Assembly (NCBI GenBank): GCA_013339765.2 | Contig: CM023448.1 | Span: 191,747,909 to 191,811,908, forward strand | Origin: Haemaphysalis longicornis | Taxonomy: Eukaryota; Arthropoda; Arachnida; Ixodida; Ixodidae | DNA length: 64,000 bases | Direction of reading: 5' to 3' | Shown: positions 22,198 to 33,299 of the stretch, in pieces | Numbering within the stretch: the stretch's first letter is position 1 | Layout: each line of letters begins with the position of its first letter | Made by a program: the position numbers and the translations under genes | Notes under the pieces: generated by a model | What the model saw: the letters and a program-made list of their open reading frames with translations, nothing else | Databases searched by the model: none | What the model was told of the DNA's origin: nothing

Positions 22198-22263
22198 TAT
22201 ATATATACTATATATATATATATATTATCTATATATATATTATATATATATATATATATATAT
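22163..22263. repeat. (AT)n microsatellite
   Basis: AT repeat of about 100 bases with a few interruptions. Confidence 0.95.
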
Positions 22264-22735
22264 TCGAGTGTAATGTGAATAAAAAAGCCAAATTGAAGAT
22301 TGTTACAAAACATCTTTTGTCTGCGCGGCTGTGTTCAAACAGCTAACAACATTATTTGTTTCTTAAGAAAACACAATAAATAAATGAATTCTTCATTGCC
22401 GCTTATATACATTTATATACAGGCGTGTACGTATAAAACGGTGGGGTAAGGAAACAAGCGGTACTACACAGATTGAACAGCTTTAGGGTAGCTGAACCGT
22501 TTAACTCGGAACGAGCGGCATGAAAGTGTAAAAATGTGTAAAAACTGTAAAAAAAGAAATGGTAAAAACCTCGGTAATTTACACTGCCCCAAATGCAGAT
22601 ATACCACTCTCGCCTGTAGAAGTGTTCAATAACGTGCAAAATGCAAAAGACATGTTAAATGGGTACCGTCACTCTGTATATTTTCATCTCACTGTGGTCT
22701 GTGCTGGTAGAGCTCTTAAAAACGTTTAGTAAAGA
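22264..22735. other. no recognisable feature
   Basis: AT-rich; no endonuclease motif was found where one would continue the ORF1 frame of the next feature. Confidence 0.4.
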
Positions 22736-23905
22736 TTACAGTGAGATACCTGCGTGAACATCTTCTGTGGTTCTGGTGGTGTCGCGACGCGTGGAGCGTT
22801 TCTTCGATGAGACCGCCGCTTTCGCTGCCTTGTAGTCCACTTTGTTTTGGCTCTTGTACCTATAGATGCTTCTCTCTTGTCGAAACGTCGGACAAAAGTT
22901 GAAGTCAGCCTCATGAGTCCTGCCACAGTTTGGACAGCGCTTCTCAGTTGAAGTACAGGCCTTCAGCTCATGGTCGTCTCCACAGCGGGGGCAGCGCAAT
23001 TTGCGCTTGCACGTTCCAGCGATATGACCGAAACGCTGACATCGCGTACACTGCACCGGCTTCTGTTCGTAGTCGTACACCTGGTGTCGAGTGTATCCCA
23101 GGATGACATATTCAGGTCTCGTGTCAGTGGTGAAAATAATTTGTATGACCTCTGATGTTCCCATGCGTCGCGCCGATCGTGGTGGTATTCTCTGCCGCAC
23201 GCTCTCAAGTATTTCAATGTCAGTGATGCCCTGAGGTACTCCTCTGATAACTCCAACAGCGCACGTTGCTGGGCGAGGTTCATAGGCACGCACGGGAATG
23301 TCCCCGATCGCTGTTATTTGCAGGAGGCGTTCAGTAGCGTCGGCATTCCTTGTGTCTATAGCTATGAGATTTAGCCTGTAATTTGGTCGCAGCTGCAGCA
23401 CCCCGTTCGGTGCCTTGCCTTCCAGGCTTTCTTTCAGCAACAGTGGATTAAAGCGAGTAATAATTTTTTTTTAATCCAGCGGCTTTAAGATCACAGTAAG
23501 CCCATGCTGTGGGGCACTTGCAGCTGCGTTGCCTGCCGCGACAGACAGAGATCTTTTAGATCCTCGACGTCGTTTGGGAGGCACAAGTCGAAACTTCTCG
23601 TTGGAGGGGAGTGTGCCGTCTTTAGCGTACTCATAGGTCATGGTGGTCGAAGACTCGGAAGAGATTGAGCTGATGTCGTGATCCATACCTTCAGTGGCGA
23701 TGTCAGCGCGTGTGGCCGCAATCGCATCCTTTGGTGCAATTCCCGTAGACAGCAATGTTGCAGGAGGTTGGAGAGGCACACTCTGTGGAGCATCATAAGT
23801 GGACGGTAGGCCTAGCGCCCCAGGGGCAGCCGCAGCCATCGAGCGAAGATTTGTAGCGGGCGGATTGGGAAGCCCCGGAGGCTCCGCGGAGCCCGCGGGC
23901 TGCAT
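22736..23905 (-). pseudogene. I-clade-like LINE ORF1 with three zinc knuckles
   Basis: Two long minus-strand frames join at a run of nine A (sense) near 23464-23472. The first (23905-23471, 144 codons) is Pro/Ala-rich and ends GLTVILKPLD. The second (23440-22736, 234 codons) carries NGVLQLRPNYRLNLIAIDTR and three knuckles, CTRCQRFGHIAGTC, CPRCGDDHELKAC and CPNCGRTHEADFNFC, then a Lys/Arg-rich tail. This is a near-complete gag-like RNA-binding ORF1. The only obvious lesion is the one-base slip in the A run. It points away from the RT of the next feature. Confidence 0.82.
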
Positions 23906-26700
23906 CGCGAACGTTGGAGAACACTGTTCTAACCACGTTCCGAGTCAAACTCATCCGTTCTCATCAATAGCTCTCCAGCGTGGCGTCAGTGAACTGGACG
24001 TAGCTGACGAATTTTGCTCCAAGGTTACAGTTCCCCGGAGCTCTGCAATGATTTCAGAAGTACTGACCGATTGGCTCTCCAGTACGAATGCTACGCTCAC
24101 GCATGAATTATTCACTATGCACGAGCTTATCTCAGCGTTAGCGTCCGTTAACCTGCTTTCTTCGCCAGGCGCCGATGGCGTTACATACTCAGCTTTGCGA
24201 CATCTCGGCGGTAACGCCCTCCGGCAACTGCTTACCTTCTACAAGTCGTGGGAGACAGGCCGCGTGGAAGCAAGCTGGAAACTTGGTCGCCTAGTTCCGG
24301 TCCTTAAACCAGGAAAACCGCCAACCGACATTAACCCTTACCGGCCTATTGCTTTACTAAGCTGCATAGGGACGGTAATGGAGAAAATGGTGCTGCAGCG
24401 ACTCGTCTGGGATCTTGAGGGCAGAGAAGTGTATCCCCCAGAGATGTCAGGGTTCAGAGAAGGAAGAAGCAGCGTTGACGAGGTCATTGCTTTGGTGAGG
24501 GGCATTCATCGGCAAAAGGCTGCGCAAAAGATCACAGTAGCTGTGTTCCTAGACATCAAGGCGGCTTTCGATAGCGTTTCTCACGAAGCTGTTCGAAGGG
24601 AAATGGCGTTTGTAGGGCTACGAGGGCGGATGCACACTTGGCTCTGTAACTACTTGCATAAGCGGTACGTCTATATGACCACCAAGGAAGGCGACACAAG
24701 GCGGCATGAGATTACACAAGGCGTCCCTCAAGGCGGAGTCCTAAGCCCTGTGCTGTTTAGCATCTGTCTCATCCGGATCACGAAAGTGCTACCCCAGGTG
24801 TTAACATATCTCTCTATGCTGATGATATCTGTATCTGGGCTTCTGGCAAAAACCGGAGAAGTATACGATCAAAACTGCAGAAAGCTCTTCTTGCAATTCA
24901 AAAGTACCTTAGCACCTGCGGCTTGCTAATTTCACCCGAAAAGTGTGCCGCGGTCGCCTTTACGAGGCGGGATTTATCCCGCTATCCTCTGGTCATAAAT
25001 GAAACAGAAATACCGTACGTTCACAACCATAAATTTCTCGGAGTTATATTAGATCGCTCACTATCTTGGGCCCCCCATATCCGTATCCTTAGAGAACGCC
25101 TGCACTCATTTGTGCCTATTTCCGGATGCTGACAGGAAAAACATGGGGCTGCTCAGTGCCTTCGCTACTACGACTTTATAAGGCACTATTCCTTGGCCTT
25201 CTGCGGTACGGCCTCCCAGCGCTGATTGGTTTGTCCTAAGACAAACTTCATAGTGATAGAATGTGCACAGGCTCAAGTTCTGCGCATCTGCCTGGGCCTT
25301 CCAAGGTGCACATCCACGAAGGGAACTCTCTGCGAAGCAAGGTGTATGTCCGCCCAGACACTCCAAGCCCAAGAGTTCCTTCGCACCAGCCTCCGTCACG
25401 TAACCCGGTGTGCTGACCATCCTCTAGCACAGGTGTCTTCCCCGCATGTACGGAGCCTCCTACCGGCCAACTTCGAACGCCCAAGCAAGCCTGCCTTTCC
25501 GCCATGGAAAGCTGCACCATGGGATATAGGCCTCACCATACCAGGTATAGGCAAGAAGTCATCTCTTCCTGAGCCAGCCTTGCGAAACTACACGCTGGAG
25601 CATATCAGTTCGCGTTATCTTGGCCACGTTCAGGTATATACAGACGGATCCGTGAAGTCTGACTCGTCAGCCATTAGAGTTTGGATTCCGTCGGTGGGAC
25701 TAACTGTGAAAGAGAAACTCAGTCACAAGACGTCGTCCACCTTCACTGAGTTAACTGCTATTAGGGCGGCACTCCTTCACATCACCAATAGTCCCGCTCG
25801 ACAATGGGTGATTTTTACCGACTCGCGGCCTGCCTTGCAAGCACTGATGAAGCCATCCCACCGCTGCAGCCAACTTGTGCGTGAGCTAAACGCATTGCAC
25901 ACACTAGGGCTACGAGACGGGTATTGCATCTAGCTTCAATGGCTAACAGGTCATTCCGGCATCCAGGGGAACGTCATCTCTGACGCAGCAGCGAAAGAGG
26001 CGCCCAATCTGCTTGTGTCTATTGGAATCCCGTATTCCAGACAAGACGGAAGTACGGCCGTGAATGCGCTTGGATGGAAACTGCAGTTATCAGCTTGGCA
26101 GGACCCTCTTAGGATACCCTTGCCTCTGCACGCGATTGACCCTCAGTGCAATTTCCAGTTTCCGCGAGGTCAGCAAAGGAAAACTGAGGGTGTCCTTCAC
26201 CGACTACGCCTGAACGTTGCCTTCACTGGTAGTTTTCTTTTTAAGATAGGCTGGGCGGACTCGCCATTGTGCTCTGTGTGCTCTGTGAGAGACGACATAC
26301 ATCATGTCTTGTGTTACTGCCAGCAGCATACAACTCAACGCGAAACAGCTAAAAGAACTCTAGTGCGACTGCTACGAGGACACTCTTTAGAGCTGCGTCA
26401 CCTTCTTGGTCCGTGGCAAAATGACGCTGATGCGGCGCGAGGGACAAAGGCTCTCTTAACTTTTCTGTCTGACACGGGACTAACCGATTTCATTAAACTT
26501 AGGGATCCTCAGATTTTTTCTCCTAGTGCTGTAAATGTTTTCTACGTTCCGAACTGATTTTATTTTCTTCTTTCTCTTATTCATTGTTGGTGCGCACTCC
26601 TTCCCCTCTTCTTTTTTTTTTTCACCTCACTATGTTCACCCCCATCTGAAGTAGCAAGCCCCGCCGTTTGTGGGGCTAACCTCTTCAGTGTTCATTAAAG

Positions 26701-26704
<4 letters not shown>
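23906..26704 (+). pseudogene. I-clade-like LINE ORF2: RT, RNase H, C-terminal finger
   Basis: Best-preserved mobile element here. RT blocks: NPYRPIALLSCIGTVMEKM (near 24331), EMSGFREGRSSVDEV, VAVFLDIKAAFDSVSHEAV (motif A, near 24540), TQGVPQGGVLSPVLF (motif B, near 24717) and YADD at 24815-24826 after a frame change near 24800. Thumb: HNHKFLGVILDRSLSWAPH. RNase H: YTDGSV (near 25636), TFTELTAIRAAL, IFTDSRPAL and LTGHSGIQGN, with a stop at 25931-25933. C-terminal finger CSVCSVRDDIHHVLCYC; last codon near 26555. No endonuclease domain precedes it. The 3' UTR ends in ATTAAAG and a CT run. Three or four lesions inactivate it. Confidence 0.88.

Positions 26705-26766
<62 letters not shown>
26705..26766. 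repeat. (CT)n tail of LINE
   Basis: CT run directly after the LINE 3' end. Confidence 0.95.
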
Positions 26767-26769
<3 letters not shown>

Positions 26770-27007
26770 AACATCTAAAACAAAAGTACCATTTCACTTT
26801 AACCCATATGCATGTTCTAAAAGAAAGCAGAGGCTGCGGGTGACGGCCGGGCAGACTACCTAAAAACAGTCTGTATCGCTTCCAACAGCGGTCACAAATG
26901 TTCCATCTCCGATTTTGCTATGGGTTTGGCTTGGTGTACAAGTGCAGACAAAACCGTGATTGATCACAATACGAGGGTGACATACTATTTTTTTAGTGCC
27001 AACGATG
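26767..27007. other. no recognisable feature
   Basis: Nothing identified. Confidence 0.4.
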
Positions 27008-27009
27008 TA

Positions 27010-27210
27010 CAGTCATGGACAAATGAAATGTGAGCGCTAAATACTGAGACAGAACAAGTAAAAGTGAAAAATACTGGTTGTTGATGCTCAATAATGGCCA
27101 CATTTCTCAAACTCGTTTTTGTAACTGCAGAGGCACACATCATTTTGACTTCTGTGAGAAGAAATTGCGCTATTTGTGTGTTCTGGTTCATATTTTCGTG
27201 TTCATGACTG
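27010..27210. mobile_element. Tc1/mariner-type MITE, ~201 bp
   Basis: TA at 27008-27009 and 27211-27212 flank ends CAGTCATGGACAAATGAA and (complement of right) CAGTCATGAACACGAAAA. CAGT-type ends with TA duplication fit Tc1/mariner derivatives. No coding capacity. Confidence 0.55.
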
Positions 27211-27212
27211 TA

Positions 27213-28220
27213 CATTTGCGGCTACCACCGAACAGGTGTGAAGTCCTTACATCAAGCGACGGGGCGACAAGGAGCCCGTCTGCTACTGCCGTTGTTATGC
27301 ATCAGCCGTTGCGCGCTTCGTTTGCGACTCAAGACGAGCGCAGCGGCGATTGTGACCCCCGCTATGAATGTTTCCTGGGCTGCTCGTCTCGACCATAGGC
27401 GTCATCCACAACGGCAGAGTGTGTTGCGGTTGTGGCCGCCTGCGAACAGTGGGTTACCGGTGGCTGTGCGTGGGCTTCACAATAGGAAGAAGAGGACATC
27501 AGCGGCGTGGCACGTAGACTATGCACGTCCCAGCTTCTTTTGGAATGTTTTTTTTTTATTTTTCCCAATTAAACTATGGGGGCTGTATCGGAGCTAAGCT
27601 GTAATCTCAGTGGTGCTCTCGAGAAACAGCACAACACCGTCCCCTTTGGTTATGTTTTCTTAACGTGTTTACATCATCTCTTTCCGCATATTTGTTTTTA
27701 ACCTATATGTTCTTTTTTTTTTACATGTTCTCGGACGAACCAATCCAAATTGTATCAAAACCAATTTGTATAAAAAAAACACGGGTCTTTTGAGTTTACT
27801 TTGATTTGGACCAAACTTCCGCAACGTTTTGTTCGCTCTAAACAATACCGACATGCATAAACGGTGCAGCCGGCTCTGGTAGTATAAGTTGTTTGCCAAC
27901 ATATGCACCGTGTTCAAAGATCCGGCCCGCTAACGCAAGAATCTGTCCGTCCATCCGTAGTGCGTGACACAGCGCGTTTTCTAAGAATACGTGAGCCACA
28001 CCAGGTATTTAAAAAATACCTAGGCCTTTCATTAATGAAATGATTTTCAATAAACGTCCCGAGGGCCTAGAACCTCCAAGCAAAGCACACGTAAATGTCT
28101 ATATGCAGAGTTGAACCACCAAAAACGAGGGTAACAAACGCACCATCTGGTCTAGCGTTTCTGCATTTTTTTTTTGTTCCCGGTGTGCTGATAGACAACT
28201 ACACGGGAAATAAGTAAGCA
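27213..28220. other. no recognisable feature
   Basis: No motif or terminal repeat seen; a T-rich run at about 27550. Confidence 0.4.
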
Positions 28221-28224
28221 ATGC

Positions 28225-28310
28225 AGCTGTTCCGGTTGGTCAATACGTAGAGCACTGGACGCATTAACTGAAAGTTGTGGTTTCTGGTCCCCCCCCCCCC
28301 CCCCCTTCTC
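28225..28310 (+). mobile_element. degraded tRNA-like SINE head
   Basis: CCGGTTGGTCAATACGTAGA followed by GCACTGGACGC and a B box-like GGTTTCTGGTCCC (28279-28291), then a C run. This arrangement is typical of a tRNA-derived SINE head with a decayed B box. Confidence 0.45.
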
Positions 28311-28428
28311 GAAGCACATATTTTAGAGCTGGCATGCACACAGTGTTTGCCTCGGCGTGACCGACTCTCAAGAGCAAATGCAGAGGACAGCCAGTGGCGA
28401 AGGAACGGCCATAGCGAAGAGAGTGCGA

Positions 28429-28528
28429 CCAGCAAAGAGAAGGAAGGGAGTATGGAGGCAGATTGAGGGATAAAATCTCCAGCAAAGAGAAGAAAGGGAG
28501 TATGGTGGCAGCGTGAGGGATAAAACCT
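28429..28528. repeat. tandem duplication of a 50-bp unit
   Basis: CCAGCAAAGAGA starts both units (28429 and 28479), each continuing into GGGAGTATGG and TGAGGGATAAAA. Five or six differences by eye. Confidence 0.85.
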
Positions 28529-29141
28529 GAGAAGGGGAAAAATAGTGCTAAAGTGAGGGAGAAAGCAGGAAATGAGCAGATTTAGGGTATTAGTGCACTC
28601 CTTTTTGATCGCGAGTGCTAACGCGGATACGATCGTGAGGCCAACACCGCCAGTGTGGTTATGAGTAGGCGATCTGCTACAGCTTCCCGAGCGTAGGAAG
28701 TGTCGGTGTTAAGGTAGCTTGTGAGCGCAATCGAATCAGTCGACCAGGGGGTGCAGGGATTCTTTGGTTCAATAGGGCGTCCCAAAAGCCATTAGCCGAT
28801 AACCAGCTTTTTTTTTAGTTGGGATTATCTTCGGTTCCGGGTTGATTTCATCTTCATCGCAATGAAAGTTATAGCACCGAAATAAAATATTTTAGCAGCT
28901 GCACTAGAACGTATAATTACAGACAATCGTAACAGTCGGCTAATTGTTCCTTCATTTTCCGTGTTTCCTATCATTTTGAAATTTATTTCACACACACACA
29001 CACACACAAAGAAGGGGAACGACCTACAGTATTATTTCCTTTGGGCATAGAGTGTGTATGCATAATGCCGTATTTTGACCAAAGTCCGCCGTACCTCCCT
29101 TGCGCAATGCTTCATTCACGGGGCAGCCAAATTTTATTTAG
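28529..29141. other. unassigned, with a short (CA)n
   Basis: Only a (CA)n run at about 28989-29008 is notable. Confidence 0.5.
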
Positions 29142-29216
29142 CGATGCAGAGGCCTCGAACGTTTGAGCCAAGCTTCAAGAGCCAAGCTTCGATGCAGAGG
29201 CCTCGAAGCTTGGCTC
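29142..29216. repeat. overlapping direct and inverted repeats
   Basis: CGATGCAGAGGCCTCGAA occurs at 29142-29159 and 29190-29207. GAGCCAAGCTTCGA (29179-29192) pairs exactly with 29203-29216 around a 10-base loop that contains part of the direct repeat. Confidence 0.88.
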
Positions 29217-30287
29217 TAGGTCCAGAGCCAGGTGCAGGTTTCATCTCTATCGGGTCTCGTACTCTAAAACAACCGTGCCTTCAAATCAACATTTACAATA
29301 AGCCGAATGCTGGGGGTTGATATTTACCGGCCACCGCCTGATTTTGCTTTTTTGACACAGATGGTTGGGCTGGCTTTGTACCGCAATGCTTTGTACCGCA
29401 ATCACTTCAGTAAGGTAATACCCACCACTCAGCAGCTTATACATTCTACACAAAAGTGTAATGGGCTGTTGGCTGCACGGAATCAATTTATTCTTTCCAC
29501 CAGTCCATGCCAATCGTTTTTCGGCCCGGGAGAAAGAGTATGGAATAAATTTAAGGCGGCGCAGCCACTCGATGGATATAAATATCTTATAGAGCTTCCC
29601 AACACAGGAAACAAGATCCTGTGCTAGCCCCACATCGTCCCCCCCCCCCAGCCCTCCTTTCGCCCCCGCCACAACTCCCAAGGCGAACGCTGCCAAGTGA
29701 GAGGGAAACCGTATAACTGGCTTCTTCTCGAGGTGTTCCCTTTGTAAGGTGGCGCTGAGTGGCTCAAACCCAGTCTGATGCGCGGAAGTCGTGCATATTG
29801 CATGGCAACGAGAACCAGGGGTATATGTACTTGCCTCGCTCAGACTTTTTGACATAACTTGTTTCCGACAAAGGACGCATGCCACCTGCGAAGTGCTAAC
29901 AATATGCAGACAGCCAGATAGTCGCTGCTTGCGAGCTAGCAAGGAGTCTAATGGGTACGGCACACAAAGAGGATGTTATTATGGGTAACGATATTCAGCT
30001 CGGCGTACATAAGCTATGCGCCTATATTTTTGTTACCCAAGTGCCTCTTACTGAATTATTTTTTTTTATTTTGTTCCCTCCTGTCTTGCACATTGTTTGG
30101 CTTGTTTTGTTTTGCCATGTAGGTCACCGTTTGTTGTAACCAACGCATCGTTTTTCTGAGAACAAGGAGAGGTGAACTTAGAGACAAACGGTAATATTTG
30201 GTAGATTTATCATTGTTTCTTATTTATCTCGTTCACTGTTCCACCCCGAACTTCTGCAGAAATTCCGGCCTTGACCAGCCCTGCTGA
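29217..30287. other. no secure feature
   Basis: A word near 29308 reads MLGVDIYRPPPDF, faintly like a LINE endonuclease YRPP block, but nothing else supports it. A C run lies at about 29640. Confidence 0.35.
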
Positions 30288-30291
30288 TCAA

Positions 30292-30824
30292 AGGGGCCAT
30301 GCACATAGAGCACCAGTGCGACCTGCTGTTGGTATTGCGCGCACTGCGCTTGTTTTAGCTTCACAGCACTGCGACGCTTTGGGGTTGTCTCACACTGGCC
30401 GATTTACGTAAGCGACGCTGTCTTACGTGACGTTGTTGGTCGAGCATACCCAATGTTTCCGAACCGATTACTACTAACCGTACCAAAAACAAGCCACGTG
30501 CAAATAAGGTCAGAAACAAAGCGAGGGCGAACAGTGGTCATCCGCACTATGGTGGCGCCGTCTAGGAGGACTGACGGCAAACAAGGCGTTCCGCAGTTGC
30601 TGCTGACTAAAAAGCGTACTAACGTTCGCTTCAGCACCTGTCCTGGTTACGTCATCGCACACTTCACAAAACACACGATTTGGCGGGAGAGTCAAAATTT
30701 TAACTGCAATTGATTGATTTTTCGCAGTGAATAAATCCTCGTTTGTTGCCGGACAAGCGCTGGGGACACTATAACGCAAAATATTTCCAAGAAAACTAAC
30801 TTGTATTCTGCTTGCATGGTCCCT
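30292..30824. mobile_element. TTAA-type MITE, ~533 bp
   Basis: Left end AGGGGCCATGCAC (30292), right end complement AGGGACCATGCAAG. The right flank is TTAA (30825-30828); the left flank is TCAA (30288-30291), one change from TTAA. No coding potential. It shares the AGGG start with the 18.4 kb element but not the sequence beyond. Confidence 0.5.
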
Positions 30825-30828
30825 TTAA

Positions 30829-31177
30829 GTCTTTAACTGGAGTCGTATTGAGCCTTGGCCCCTATTCGTAAGCGCTTAATACTGACAGCATTTTAAAAAA
30901 AATATGCGTCGACTTTTTTTAGAAATATTGTACACAGATATTGGAATCGACATGTAATCGCGGCATAACAATTGGTTAACTGGCTCGTATAATTGCGATT
31001 AAGCGAGCCTGTTATAAAGCCGTCCCAAAAAGTGATCCTGGGGACCTACGTTCAATTATCCTTACAATTATCCTTACCAATTATCAATTATCCTACGTTT
31101 ATCCTTAGACGAGAACCAGAGCTTTCAACACGGTATCTTTGGCTTGAACTTTGAGCAGTGATCTTGCCCCAATCGCA
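30829..31177. other. unassigned, local AATTATCC repeats
   Basis: CAATTATCCTTA words recur four times between about 31051 and 31102. Nothing else seen. Confidence 0.5.
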
Positions 31178-31290
31178 AGCATTTATTTATTTATTTATTT
31201 ATTTTATTTATTTATTTATTTATTATTTGAAGTGCTCACCAAAAGCGCAAGGGCCTCCTTGGGTGATTCACTGGGTACATGAATGTAACG
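31178..31290 (-). mobile_element. 3' end of a CR1/L2-like LINE with TTTA run
   Basis: A (TTTA)n run (31178-31228) borders a sequence whose minus strand reads like the 3' UTR end at 3345-3365 (AAGGGC/CAAGGG words before the ATAA tail). It is probably a very short 5'-truncated copy. Confidence 0.4.
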
Positions 31291-33299
31291 CACACAAAAG
31301 GCGACGTGTAGGAAGGGAATTATATAAAAAATGGGTAAAAATAAATTTGTAGATATATACAAAGAAGGAGAGTGATCAAGAAGCAAAAGCATTTTCGGAA
31401 CAACAAGAGCTCGGAGGTCGCGTGTAGAGGAACAGTAATCAAAACATACAAGCATAAGCAAGGTGGTGCTCTTGATGCAGAGACACAAGAACAGAGCCCG
31501 AAGTGCATGTGCGACCTTTCCACACCTGCATTCAAAATGTCAGATTTTTCAAGGAAAGTTTAAAAAGAACCATATCATTGCAAAAAAATTTCAATGGAAG
31601 ATAAAAACAGAGTGTTAAAGGCATGTTGGCATCGGTTAGCTGCTCTCTTAAGGCCTCAATCTTAACAAAGCCGCCATTCATTCATTTCCCTCGCGTGGCT
31701 CCTAACTTAGAATGCGCCGGCATTCGTGACCGACTTATGTTGTAATAAATATGGTAAGTAGATGAGTTTCACACAACCCTTATGAGAGAAGAAAACGCGC
31801 CACGTAAAGCGGCAATGTAAAGTTAGATTGAGCGAGGCCATTTTAATCACAAATTAGTACATTCACTCTTAGGCAAAAATGACTAATATATGGACTAAAA
31901 TACAGCCGTTAGTCTTCGCGGCCAACCGTTCATCTTCAAGGGGAGTATCTGTGGCAGAGTGTGTGCCGTCTGCACAAATGCGGACTATATGTTTGTCCCC
32001 GCTGATCTATAAGGAGTAACGGAAGACGAAATGCATGCATTTAGTCGCTTTGCTGCGTCCTTAATCCTTGTATTGGCGTCGTCGTTGCCATTTCGCGCAT
32101 ATGTCTGCGGACAGTTTTAGATTTCCAAAACACAAGTCATTGCAGGCAGTGTGTTACATGGTACGACGCGAGAAAATATTGATGTTAATTATAAGAAAAG
32201 CACCTAGGGTTAACGAGCGGCGGGTAATGGCAAGGAGCGGCGAAACGCGATGGACAAAAGCTTCTCGGTGAGGTTATGTTGATACGCTGTGTTGCATACG
32301 ATTCGCGCGAGGTAATAACGGCCAATGAAAGATTTGAAGCGCGTCAACAATAACACAAATATTAGTGACAATAGCAAACGTTGATCCCCAAGCATAATGA
32401 ATATGTATATGTTTAACAGACGAGAAAAAAACTCATTAGTTGCTGATGACAACAACTGCAAAATAAAAATGCTCGCTACAGCTAAGCGTTTCGAAGTTAT
32501 CTTTTACACTCGGTACATGATTGCCTTGTGCACCAAAGCTATGACAATGCTGCAGCTGCTGTAAAACCCGGTTGCATTTCCCAGTACCGATCGTCTAGAA
32601 ACGTTATCTTAAAGAATTCAGGCTAAGCAACACCGAATTTGGTTTCGCCGATGCAGGAAAATATGGTCTGTTTCCCTATTCTGACCCAAACACAGACAGC
32701 TTTCACATACGATACCTAGAGCACTTAACATATCTATCGAACACTAAGAATACACTTAGTTTGCGCTCTTTTGTATGGAAACAAACGAATCGCCCAATCA
32801 CCCAGCCACCTGTCTCAACTAGGCGACGTGTGAGTTGGTTGTTCGTTACGAGAAAAAAAGTATGGTTCTGAGGCTGTACTTGAAATCGAACTGAGCAATT
32901 CTCCCTACAGTTAGCAAAGCGCTAAGCAGAAATTGCGGTCGCGTTTGCTTGCACGCATAGAAATTCGGACAGCAGTTGCAATGAGTCTGTCGCGTTGTGG
33001 ACAGCACTATACTCGGGTACAACTTTGGAACGGCAACGGAAGTAGCCGCTGTGCCTGGTCACCGCAGCCGGATGTTACTCCGCGCATCACAAGTAGTGCG
33101 TTAGTTTGAATATTTTGAACATGGCACGAGCCGTTTTGGTGATTTTTTGGACTTGATATACTTACAAACTGCTGCAGCGACGACAAACAAACGACGTGAG
33201 AGAAGGCAGATGACATCACGCATTCACTGCATTCTCATTTCAAAACGCGCGCGCCAGTTGACATCCGGGTCCGTCGCTTAGGCGGAATGATACCGTACA
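31291..33299. other. no recognisable feature
   Basis: Two kilobases of balanced composition with only short open frames. I see no motif, terminal repeat or convincing exon. Confidence 0.45.

Noticed and set aside
29307..29345. LINE endonuclease from an IYRPP-like word
   Set aside because: No other endonuclease block is found around it.
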